A stretch of DNA of 64,000 bases from Ruficoccus sp. ZRK36 (GTDB lineage Bacteria; Verrucomicrobiota; Verrucomicrobiia; Opitutales; Cerasicoccaceae). Shown piece by piece: positions 55,771-64,000 of the stretch; position 1 is the stretch's first letter, and each line of letters opens with the position of its first letter. The DNA lies in the NCBI RefSeq assembly GCF_019603315.1, contig NZ_CP080649.1, forward strand, positions 883,501 through 947,500, in the 5' to 3' direction. Made by a program: the position numbers and the translations under genes. The notes under the pieces are model-generated. The model had not been told where the DNA came from. It was given only the letters and a program-made list of their open reading frames with translations, and searched no databases.

Positions 55771-56652
55771 ATGAATACCCGCTCGTTATCTCTGTTTCGC
55801 CGTAGCCTGTTCCTGCTCGCGTTGTTCTGCCTGCCTATTGCCGCTCAGGCCGCCAAGCCTATCCCCGGCCACATGGCTGTTGAGGGTGAGCTCTACATCT
55901 CAGAAGAGGCCGCCGCACAGGCCGACGACTATCAGCTCGAGATGTGTCGCCTGGACCTCTATGTGCCCGACGACGTGAAAGACTTCCCCACCGTCATCTG
56001 GCTGCATGGTGGTGGCCTGACCGGGGGTAAGCGTTGCATCCCACGTGACCTCAAGGACAAAGGCCTGGGGGTTGTCGGGGTCGAGTATCGTCTTTCGCCC
56101 CAGGCTGATCTGCCCGCTTTCCTGGAGGATGCCGCAGCCGCGACCGCGTGGGTCCTGGACAACATCGCCAAGTATGGCGGTGACCCGAACAAGGTCTTTA
56201 TCTCCGGGCATTCTGCCGGCGGTTATCTGGCTGCCATGGTCGGCATGGACCCTCGCTGGCTCGCGCAGTATGGCCATCAGCCCAATGACCTGGCTGGCGT
56301 TATCCCGTGCAGCGGACAGATGAGCACGCACTTCACGGTGAAAAAGCTGCGCGGTGACACCGAGCCGCAGTGGCGAATCGTCGTGGACGAGTACGCACCT
56401 TTTACCCATGCCTCCAAAGACTTGCCTCCGATCTGTCTCATCCTCGGCGACCGCTATCTGGACTACCCGAACCGCACGGTGGAGAACGACCTGCTCGCCA
56501 CCAGCCTGCGCAACCTCGGCCACCCGCATGTTGAGTTCTACGAGCTCAAGGGCCTCAATCACGGCTCCATGGCCCGGGCGCAGTTTGTTATCATCCCCGA
56601 GTTTATCGAGCGCGTGCTCAACGGCGATCCTCCTCCCAAGGGGCAGATCTAG
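55771..56652 (+). CDS. Exported alpha/beta hydrolase 1 (BD-FAE-like esterase)
   Basis: 293 residues. Signal peptide (RRSLFLLALFCLPIAAQA), then the hydrolase fold: oxyanion motif IWLHGGGLTGG, nucleophile elbow GHSAGG (Ser about 150), acid region GDRYLDYPN, His in LKGLNHGSM. Overall similar to acyl-sugar and feruloyl-type esterases (BD-FAE). Paralogue of the following gene; both probably act in the periplasm on acylated carbohydrate, which is an inference. Confidence 0.85.
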   Translation: MNTRSLSLFRRSLFLLALFCLPIAAQAAKPIPGHMAVEGELYISEEAAAQADDYQLEMCRLDLYVPDDVKDFPTVIWLHGGGLTGGKRCIPRDLKDKGLGVVGVEYRLSPQADLPAFLEDAAAATAWVLDNIAKYGGDPNKVFISGHSAGGYLAAMVGMDPRWLAQYGHQPNDLAGVIPCSGQMSTHFTVKKLRGDTEPQWRIVVDEYAPFTHASKDLPPICLILGDRYLDYPNRTVENDLLATSLRNLGHPHVEFYELKGLNHGSMARAQFVIIPEFIERVLNGDPPPKGQI

Positions 56653-56731
56653 GGCAGCCTCACCCGTCGGCTCAGAATACGTCGTACGCCACTTGGCTTT
56701 ACTGTTATCATTATTAAATCTCAGAGCTATT

Positions 56732-57598
56732 ATGAAATTACGAGATCGCGTTACTCCCTCCGGCTTACGAAAGGGCCTGGCTGGTGCACTCATGACACTT
56801 GCGGCTGCCGCAGCCTTTGCCGGTGGGCGCGTAGAATGGGCGATCCCCTACCGGGCCTCTGACGCTCAGCTCCCCGAGGATGCCTATCAGCGTACACAGT
56901 GTAAGCTCGACATCTACATCCCCGAGGGGGTGGAGGACTTTCCCACGGTCGTGTGGTTCCATGGGGGAGGTCTTGTCAAAGGGGGGCGCCACTTCCCCGA
57001 TCTGAAGGACAAGGGTATTGCGCTCGTTGCGGTGGGCTACCGCCTGCATCCTCAGGCGAACTACCCGGCCTTTCTCGATGATGCCGGGGCAGCTGTCGCT
57101 TGGACGCTGGATAACATCGCCAAGTACGGCGGCGATCCGAACAAGGTCTTTGTCTCCGGGGCCTCTGCCGGTGGCTATCTCTCGGCCATGGTTGGAATGG
57201 ACCCCCGATGGCTTGAGGCCTATGGGCACGCACCGGATGAGCTTGCCGGGATCATCCCGGTTACCGGGCAGATGACCACACACTTTAATGTCAAAAAATG
57301 GCTTGGCGACGAGGGCTTGCAATACCGCCCCGTGGTCGACGAAAACGCCCCTATGTACTACGTCCGGCGCGGCTTGCCGCCGTTCTGCATCATCGTCGGT
57401 GACCGTGACCTCGACTTTCCCGCGCGTGTCTCCGAAAACCAGTTTATGGCCGATACGCTGAAGGTGCTTAAGAACAAGCAAGTCGAGTTCTACGCGCTGG
57501 AGGGCTTGAGCCATACGCAGGTTAGCGCTGGCGCTGCGATTATTATACCGGGCTTTATTGAAAGAGTAACTGAAACCGGCCCTGCCAAGAAAAAGTAG
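56732..57598 (+). CDS. Exported alpha/beta hydrolase 2 (paralogue)
   Basis: 288 residues from the ATG at 56732. Signal peptide (about 1-35), VWFHGGGLVKGG, nucleophile elbow GASAGG, acid region GDRDLDFPARVSEN, His in LEGLSHTQV. Colinear with hydrolase 1 through LDNIAKYGGDPNKVF and MVGMDPRWL, so a tandem duplication that has diverged. It ends in a Lys-rich tail. 79 bases separate the two genes. Confidence 0.85.
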   Translation: MKLRDRVTPSGLRKGLAGALMTLAAAAAFAGGRVEWAIPYRASDAQLPEDAYQRTQCKLDIYIPEGVEDFPTVVWFHGGGLVKGGRHFPDLKDKGIALVAVGYRLHPQANYPAFLDDAGAAVAWTLDNIAKYGGDPNKVFVSGASAGGYLSAMVGMDPRWLEAYGHAPDELAGIIPVTGQMTTHFNVKKWLGDEGLQYRPVVDENAPMYYVRRGLPPFCIIVGDRDLDFPARVSENQFMADTLKVLKNKQVEFYALEGLSHTQVSAGAAIIIPGFIERVTETGPAKKK

Positions 57599-57693
57599 CG
57601 TAATAGCCTCGCCGTACCGATTGCCTGCCAGGCTCGGGTGAAAAGAACGCGCTCCCGACTTGCCGGAGTGGGTAGACTTGCTAGCTTGGGCCT

Positions 57694-57951
57694 ATGGATG
57701 AAGCGAAAATGCGACGTGCGATCTTCGGGGTTGCGCGTGAGTGCGGCCCGACGGGATCGATAAGCCCGCTGGACGTGGCGCGAAAAATTTCTCCCTACAA
57801 AGCACGGGCCTTGATGCCGCAGGTAATCGGTGCTGCCCGTAGGATGGCAGTAGATGGTGAGATTGTTATGCTTCAGAACGGCAAACCCGTTGATCCTGCG
57901 GTTGCCAAGGGTGCTTTTCGTCTTCGCATCCCCACCGACAAGCTGTCCTGA
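57694..57951 (+). CDS. DUF3253-family protein
   Basis: 85 residues, a small winged-helix-like protein: ISPLDVARKIS, RALMPQVIGAARRMAVDGEIVMLQNGKPVDP and a final RLRIP match DUF3253. Possibly nucleic-acid binding; uncharacterised. Confidence 0.83.
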   Translation: MDEAKMRRAIFGVARECGPTGSISPLDVARKISPYKARALMPQVIGAARRMAVDGEIVMLQNGKPVDPAVAKGAFRLRIPTDKLS

Positions 57952-58113
57952 ATCGCCCGTGGACGGATGGTTTACGTGCTCGAAAGTAGCACCTCGACTC
58001 ATATGTAAGCATTCCTAATTGGGTCAATTAGTTGACGTATGCCGACTATGCGTTATGATGTTAGCTTAGCAAACGATTACTAACGCGAACACAAACCAGA
58101 AAAGGAGTTACCT

Positions 58114-58284
58114 ATGTTAGGATGGGCACTTGTATTCCTGATCATCGCCATTATCGCCGGTGTACTCGGCTTCGGCGGGATAGCCGGCGCCGCCGCAGGT
58201 ATAGCCAAAATCCTGTTTTTCATCTTCCTCGTGCTGCTGATTGTGGCGGCCATATCCGCTGCTGTACGCGGCAGAGCACCGTAA
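58114..58284 (+). CDS. DUF1328-family small membrane protein
   Basis: 56 residues with a good AAAGGAG ribosome-binding site at 58100-58106. Two membrane helices: [19 protein letters not shown] and [17 protein letters not shown], with [10 protein letters not shown] between, the pattern of YtjA/DUF1328 proteins. These are often stress-associated and uncharacterised. Confidence 0.88.
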   Translation: MLGWALVFLIIAIIAGVLGFGGIAGAAAGIAKILFFIFLVLLIVAAISAAVRGRAP

Positions 58285-58360
58285 GTGTGTGTGAAAAAGG
58301 CCCGGCCCTGAGGGGCCGAGCCTGAGGTAGCAAATCAAGTTGCTATCAGAATGAGTTTAG

Positions 58361-58396
58361 GTTCCCCGGCTGGCTTTTGCTGGTCGGGTTCTTTTT
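58361..58396 (+). terminator. Terminator-like hairpin between DUF1328 and uxaE
   Basis: CCGGCTGGC / GCTGGTCGG (with G-U pairs), TTTT loop, then GTTCTTTTTAT on the plus strand. A CGGCCC/GGGCCG hairpin lies at about 58302-58318. Confidence 0.5.
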
Positions 58397-58399
58397 ATC

Positions 58400-59650
58400 T
58401 CAACCAAAGATCGGCAGGATGTGCCGCTTGTAGAGGTTGTCCGTTACCCCTTGGTTAATGATCGCAGCATGCTCGTCGAGCGCGTTGAGATAGCGGTCAC
58501 CCATCTTGGCGGCGATTTTGAAGCCGACGTGGATCAACTGGCGCAGGTGAAGATTGTATTCAGCATTGGATACATCATGCTCCAGTGCGGCCACGAACTG
58601 CTCTGAGCTCCACCCTGCGACGGTCTCGGCGCTGGGAAGCTTGTCGGTGTCGATGTCGATCACGGTGCTGTACGGCGCTGTCAGCTCGGCGTAGTGCGCC
58701 AGGCTCTTGGCGTAAATTTCCTTGGCGATGGTGAGTCCTTCGCCTCCGGCGCGTGCCAGACCGATGACTTCCTCCAGCCAGGTCGTACCAGCGGTTTTGA
58801 CGTGCAGGCCAGCTCCGTGCTGCTTGATCAGGCGCTTGATGATCGGGTACAGGGAGAACTTGTCGCTGCCGGAGTGGACGCTGATCTTCAGCTGCTCGGG
58901 CAGGCCAAACTCCTTCACCGCGAACGTGATGATGCACAGGTCCGCGTGAAACTCCTGCTCGAACTGCTCCAGGTTGCCGACGTAATCGACGCCCTTGTTA
59001 AAGCGGCCCGTGAACTTCGGGGCCACGGTCTGCGCGGGGATCTGCTGCCAGGCCATCATGCTGAGCAGGTAGAAGATATCGGCCGGGCCCTGCGGCTGGT
59101 CCGTCTCGTCGATGGAGACCTCGGTCACAAAGGCGTCTTCGCCTTTCTTGGCATCGATGTGGCGGAAGAGTTCACCAGCCTTGACGATCGCGCTCAGGTA
59201 CTTGGCGGCTGCGGCCTTGGCGGCCTCGCTGGAAAGCACGAGCGGTTCGCTCAAGCCTTCGATCTTCTGCTCGCCAAAGAAGGGTTCAACGACCTTGAGC
59301 CAGACTTCCACATCCACCTCGGAGGGTGTTTCACCGACATAGTCGGCCACGTCGAGCGTGAAGAAGTTACTGCCCGCAAGGAAGCCTTCGACGGTTTCCA
59401 GGCGGATGTGGTCGGCGTCCACGTAGTAGCTGCCGTCCCAGTCGAGAGCTTTCACAGCGTCATCGGCTTCGGTGCGCAGGGAGCAGGGCTCGGTGCCGAC
59501 GATCGTGTGTTCGCGGTGGGATTTATTCCAGACCGGATAGATGTCGATGCCCTTGGCGCGTGCGTTCAGCACGGCCTGAAGCTGTGCCTGGCCCTGATGG
59601 CCGAAGCGGTCGCCCATCCCGAAGGTAAAGGATTCAATAGTTTTAACCAT
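58400..59650 (-). CDS. Tagaturonate epimerase-family protein (UxaE-like)
   Basis: 416 residues. Starts with FTFGMGDRFGHQGQAQLQAV, followed by PVWNKSHREH, YYVDADHI, FFTLDVADYVGE and LKISVHSGSDKFSLYP, a pattern I associate with the UxaE family (TM0440-type), which interconverts tagaturonate and fructuronate. This would place it in galacturonate catabolism. Conserved His/Asp/Lys fit a metal-dependent aldolase-like fold. Assigned from recalled motifs; no uxaB/uxaC neighbour confirms it. Confidence 0.65.
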   Translation of the reverse strand: MVKTIESFTFGMGDRFGHQGQAQLQAVLNARAKGIDIYPVWNKSHREHTIVGTEPCSLRTEADDAVKALDWDGSYYVDADHIRLETVEGFLAGSNFFTLDVADYVGETPSEVDVEVWLKVVEPFFGEQKIEGLSEPLVLSSEAAKAAAAKYLSAIVKAGELFRHIDAKKGEDAFVTEVSIDETDQPQGPADIFYLLSMMAWQQIPAQTVAPKFTGRFNKGVDYVGNLEQFEQEFHADLCIITFAVKEFGLPEQLKISVHSGSDKFSLYPIIKRLIKQHGAGLHVKTAGTTWLEEVIGLARAGGEGLTIAKEIYAKSLAHYAELTAPYSTVIDIDTDKLPSAETVAGWSSEQFVAALEHDVSNAEYNLHLRQLIHVGFKIAAKMGDRYLNALDEHAAIINQGVTDNLYKRHILPIFG

Positions 59651-59715
59651 GTCTATTGTGTCTATGGGGTTGTGTATCGATAGATTGGATACGTTTATGC
59701 GGATGTGTTTCCGTG

Positions 59716-61026
<1,311 letters not shown>

Positions 61027-61123
61027 AGTGAGGACGATCATACCGGAAAAGCGGTTTTTCGTCCATGGCAGGGGCGCTCAAGTATTTGACATTTTCGCTC
61101 ATTTTTGCAGCCTAAATAGCCCC

Positions 61124-61915
61124 ATGCTGACGTATTTTAACAGCGGTAAGCGGCGCTATTTCGAGCAGCCCATCTACGAGAAGATGCGGCCTTGCTGGGA
61201 GTTTCAGGCTGTGGTTCAGGGGGCTATCGGCCGACTCAGCGCCGATGGGAACGATGAATCCGAGCCGAGCGAGCGGACGCTGTGGCTCTCGCCGCCGGGC
61301 TCCTCACACGGGTGGACGGGGCTGCCCGGTCAGGCCGCCGCGATCGTTGTTTTTCATTTTCGCTACATCCCCGAGGTGCTTCATCAGGCCATCCCTGCGC
61401 GTGGCTGCAGTATCAAGCTCAGCGCGGGCGATTGTACCCGTTTGAGGCGGCTTGCCAGGCAGGTCCGCGTCTATTGGGAGAGCCCGGCCCCCGGCATGAT
61501 GCTCTGCTACGAGCACGCGCTGATGGAGCTGTCCCTGCTCATGTATGAAAGCTGGTGCGACTCCCAGCCTCCGGCCAGCAAGCGTGTCCACGAGCGCGTG
61601 CAGGGCGCGCTTTCATGGTTTAGCGAGCATATGCGTGAAAATCCCGGCCAGGAGGAAGTCGCTCGCGCCGTACATGTCTCCCCGGCCCATCTGAGGCGGC
61701 TTTTTCACGAATCGCTGCAAAATGCCCCCAAGGAAGTCTTTGACCAGCTGCGCTTTCAGCGCGCCATGCAGTTGATCACCGATACCGACCAGTCCGTGGG
61801 CGACATCGCCCTGGCCTGTGGCTTCGAGGAGCAAAGCTCCTTCACGCGGGCCTTTAAGCGCCGCTTCGGGGCCAGCCCCAGTAAGCTCCGCTCCGGCGTA
61901 AAAATCTACAACTAG
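61124..61915 (+). CDS. AraC-family transcriptional regulator
   Basis: 263 residues from the ATG at 61124. N-terminal ligand domain (about 1-155), C-terminal double helix-turn-helix: VARAVHVSPAHLRRLFHES and VGDIALACGFEEQSSFTRAFKRRFGASPS. Divergent from the Gfo/Idh/MocA-uxaE pair, so probably its activator, with a carbohydrate inducer. Confidence 0.88.
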   Translation: MLTYFNSGKRRYFEQPIYEKMRPCWEFQAVVQGAIGRLSADGNDESEPSERTLWLSPPGSSHGWTGLPGQAAAIVVFHFRYIPEVLHQAIPARGCSIKLSAGDCTRLRRLARQVRVYWESPAPGMMLCYEHALMELSLLMYESWCDSQPPASKRVHERVQGALSWFSEHMRENPGQEEVARAVHVSPAHLRRLFHESLQNAPKEVFDQLRFQRAMQLITDTDQSVGDIALACGFEEQSSFTRAFKRRFGASPSKLRSGVKIYN

Positions 61916-61996
61916 AGCGGCACGGCGTGCCTGCCCCTTGCGGTGTTGAATCACACGTCAGCGGAGTTCGTTTGAGTTGGCGTCAACCTCCGTTGC

Positions 61997-62094
61997 CCAT
62001 GGCTCCACCTTAGTGGGGCCATCAATGCCACCGGGTGCAACCTGGCCATGGCTCTACCAGGGTGGGGCCATTAATGCTACCGGGTGCAACCCGG
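61997..62094. repeat. 49-bp tandem duplication at the transporter stop
   Basis: Units 61997-62045 and 62046-62094 are alike at most positions. Each contains a stem formed by TGGC.CCA.../GTGGGGCCA and a CGGGT-GCA-ACC(C)G hairpin, perfect in unit 2 (62081-62093). The array ends two bases before the stop codon of the minus-strand transporter gene. Confidence 0.85.
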
Positions 62095-62095
62095 T

Positions 62096-63703
62096 TCAGC
62101 CGATCAGCTTGAGCAAGAACTTGGCCAGCAGGGCCATCATGATAACGGCCACCGGATAGACTGTCGCGTAGCTGACGATAGGTGCCTGCTGATGGGTTTT
62201 TGAGACGATGGCCCCGAGCGCGGGGGTACTGGTCATCCCGCCGCAGATCCCGCCCAGGCTCTGGGCGACGGTCAGCTTCATGATCTTGCGGGCGGTGATA
62301 TAGCCCACGATCATCGGCACGATACTGATCAGCGCACCGACCAGAAAGATCTCCGCACCCTGCGTCTGGATGGCTGAGCCCATGGAGGCTCCGCCTTTGA
62401 TCCCGGCATCGGCGAGGAAGAATACCAGCCCCATCTCCTGGAGGAGGACGCGCGTCGGCCGCGGGATGAAGCCGACCACACCGCCGACACGTCCGAAGTG
62501 TCCCAGCAGGAGCGCGACGAGCAACGGGCCACCGGCTAGTCCGAGCGAAAAGGTATCCCCCCAGGGCATGGGGATGGTCAGCTTGCCCAGGGCGACCCCC
62601 AGCGCCAGCCCGATAGCGAGCGAGGCGAGACTGGTTTCGGAAAAAGCCTGCGTGTGGTGACCGACTTCCTTGGCAAAGGCGGCGAGCTTGTCCTGAGCAC
62701 CGACGGTGGTGAGGATGTCGCCCTTTTCCAGGCGGGTCTTCGCATCCGGGACAAAGGTAAACTCCAGGCGGTTGATGCGGGTCACGACCACGCCGTGGTT
62801 ACGCAGCGGATCGATGTCGCTCAGCGTTTTGCCGATGAGCTCCTTTTTCGTCACGACGAACTGGCTGCGCTCGTTATCGGCATCGAGCACGATGTTCTGC
62901 TCGCTCACCCGGCCGATCAGCTCGGTGGCGATTTTGACAGCCTTGGCGTCACCCACGAGCAGCAGGAGCTGGTCAGGCTGGAAAACGTCCTCGTAGCTGA
63001 CCGGTTCGAGTCGGTTGTTACGCCAGATGCGTGAGACCTGGCAGCCGCCCAGGTCCGCCAGTGAGCTGTCCCCGAGGCGCTTGCCGAAAAGGTTCTCGTT
63101 GCGCACTTCGACCAGCTTGCGCTCGATGACAATCGAGGACGCGCCCTTGGTTTCCGGCGTGTCTTCCTCGATCTTGAGCTTGAGGAGCTTCGGGATGAGC
63201 TGGACGAAAAGCACGACCCCGATGACCCCAAAGGGGTAGGCGATCCCGTAGCCGACGACTACATCAGTCGCTCCCGGCCCGGCACCTTCGCTGGCCGCAG
63301 CCAGTGCGGGGGTGCTCGTCATGGACCCGGCAAAAGCGCCGACGGCCATGGCCGCATCGACGTGGAAAAGCTTGGCCAGCCCCCAAGTGGTTAAGGCCCC
63401 GGCTCCGACGACGACCAGCGCCAGCTTGGCCAGCTGGCTGCCCTCTCGCTTGAGCGCCCCGAAGAACCGATTCCCCGCGCTGATGCCGACGCAGTACACA
63501 AAGAGCGCCAGCCCGATGCTGCCGATACCGGCGGGCACGGTGCAGCCAAAATGCCCGGCCAGCAGCGCCACGAATATGACGGCGGAGGAGCCCAGGGTGA
63601 TGCCCTTGATCTGGATGCTGCCCAGGGCGAGTCCGATGCCGATCAGCCCGAAGAGGGTCAGCAGCGGATTGCTCAGGATGTTTTGGAAAAAGTCGCTCGG
63701 CAT
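62096..63703 (-). CDS. AspT/YidE/YbjL-type antiporter with two TrkA_C domains
   Basis: 535 residues from the ATG at 63703. Two homologous membrane halves of about five helices each (AspT/YidE/YbjL duplication domain): GSMTSTPALAAASEGAG in the first and GGMTSTPALGAIVSK in the second are the paired signature loops. Between them lie two cytosolic RCK-C (TrkA_C) ligand-binding domains (about 205-375). The family holds aspartate:alanine antiporters and uncharacterised YidE/YbjL proteins; substrate unknown. Confidence 0.88.
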   Translation of the reverse strand: MPSDFFQNILSNPLLTLFGLIGIGLALGSIQIKGITLGSSAVIFVALLAGHFGCTVPAGIGSIGLALFVYCVGISAGNRFFGALKREGSQLAKLALVVVGAGALTTWGLAKLFHVDAAMAVGAFAGSMTSTPALAAASEGAGPGATDVVVGYGIAYPFGVIGVVLFVQLIPKLLKLKIEEDTPETKGASSIVIERKLVEVRNENLFGKRLGDSSLADLGGCQVSRIWRNNRLEPVSYEDVFQPDQLLLLVGDAKAVKIATELIGRVSEQNIVLDADNERSQFVVTKKELIGKTLSDIDPLRNHGVVVTRINRLEFTFVPDAKTRLEKGDILTTVGAQDKLAAFAKEVGHHTQAFSETSLASLAIGLALGVALGKLTIPMPWGDTFSLGLAGGPLLVALLLGHFGRVGGVVGFIPRPTRVLLQEMGLVFFLADAGIKGGASMGSAIQTQGAEIFLVGALISIVPMIVGYITARKIMKLTVAQSLGGICGGMTSTPALGAIVSKTHQQAPIVSYATVYPVAVIMMALLAKFLLKLIG

Positions 63704-64000
63704 GGTCAGTAAATAGTGGTGGAGGCCCGGAAAGCCGGTCTCCAGCCTGTCCCCGGTTTTATCCGCGGGCACGCCGTGCGACCGACATCCCTAGCGCGAA
63801 GATGTCTGGTGATTCGGGCATTCTGGCTTCCGAGACTGAGGTCCGGTCACAGTTGCGCGTCAGCTCCTGGTTCTCACAGGATTTCCCCGAAGGTGTTCGC
63901 TATTGGAAATAGCGTGCGAGATCGTGGGAGCGAGGCGAAACTGAGTCAAGCCGTGTTTATGAATGGATTACCTGGTATGAGAGGGATTAATCGTTTGGTG
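63704..64000. other. Gap at the right edge
   Basis: About 300 bases with no gene seen. It contains CGCTATT-GGA-AATAGCG at 63898-63914, another three-base-loop hairpin. A gene may start beyond the window. Confidence 0.5.

Overview
The window looks like a chromosome segment of a Verrucomicrobiota bacterium, most likely the Opitutae/Puniceicoccales lineage. This is an inference from a PEP-CTERM protein, DUF5069, W-x-DP helical-repeat and GPP34 proteins, moderately high GC, weak Shine-Dalgarno sites and the overall gene mix. I see no rRNA, tRNA, CRISPR array, integrase or transposase. Coding density is high and the genes are mostly chromosomal housekeeping genes with lineage-specific inserts.

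Layout. 1-3.6 kb: 3' end of mnmG, then a phoB-phoR two-component pair preceded by an 11-bp-period Pho-box-like repeat, with trmB overlapping phoR. 3.6-4.4 kb: ogt and a small membrane protein on the minus strand. 4.6-11.3 kb: complete F1Fo ATP synthase operon atpBEFHAGDC without atpI; the delta subunit is unusually short. 11.4-14.0 kb: isoprenylcysteine-methyltransferase-like protein, membrane protein, gmk and a secreted protein. 14.1-17.8 kb: methylmalonyl-CoA decarboxylase and two adjacent 6-phosphogluconate dehydrogenases with different cofactor-site motifs. 17.9-22.3 kb: TPR protein, GPP34-domain protein, lipoprotein, cupin, membrane protein and dnaN. 22.35-22.7 kb: an AT-rich gap with repeated GGAATAAC-like boxes that could be part of a replication origin. 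22.7-25.6 kb: cinA and uvrC, divergent.

25.7-36.5 kb: PEP-CTERM protein, exported peroxiredoxin, two paralogous two-helix membrane proteins, a candidate small RNA, DUF1697, cbpA-like, holA, SET protein, DUF4019, DUF3465, purB and a 53-residue membrane peptide. 36.5-49.5 kb: AraC regulator divergent from an FAD oxidoreductase, Na/Pi cotransporter, a phosphofructokinase-family protein that has lost its catalytic motifs, a rhomboid-like protein without the catalytic dyad, MscS channel, RelE-like orphan, pssA, NTF2-like protein, proA and DUF5069. 49.6-51.8 kb: helical-repeat protein and gluQ.

52-61.9 kb is the most lineage-specific part: three tandem paralogous outer-membrane-barrel-like genes, two exported alpha/beta hydrolase paralogues, DUF3253 and DUF1328 genes, then a minus-strand pair (Gfo/Idh/MocA oxidoreductase and tagaturonate-epimerase-like UxaE) with a divergent AraC regulator. 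Together these could form a carbohydrate (uronate or pectin-like) utilisation locus, but only the uronate step has family support. The window ends with an AspT/YidE-type transporter.

A recurring non-coding feature is clusters of very short hairpins with three-base loops, often GNA (GCA, GAA, GGA), lying against or over stop codons (about 11.25, 14.1, 15.05, 46.0-46.2, 47.4-47.6, 62.0 and 63.9 kb). They include a roughly 40-bp element present three times and a 49-bp tandem duplication. No known feature class explains them and they are my main candidate for something undescribed.
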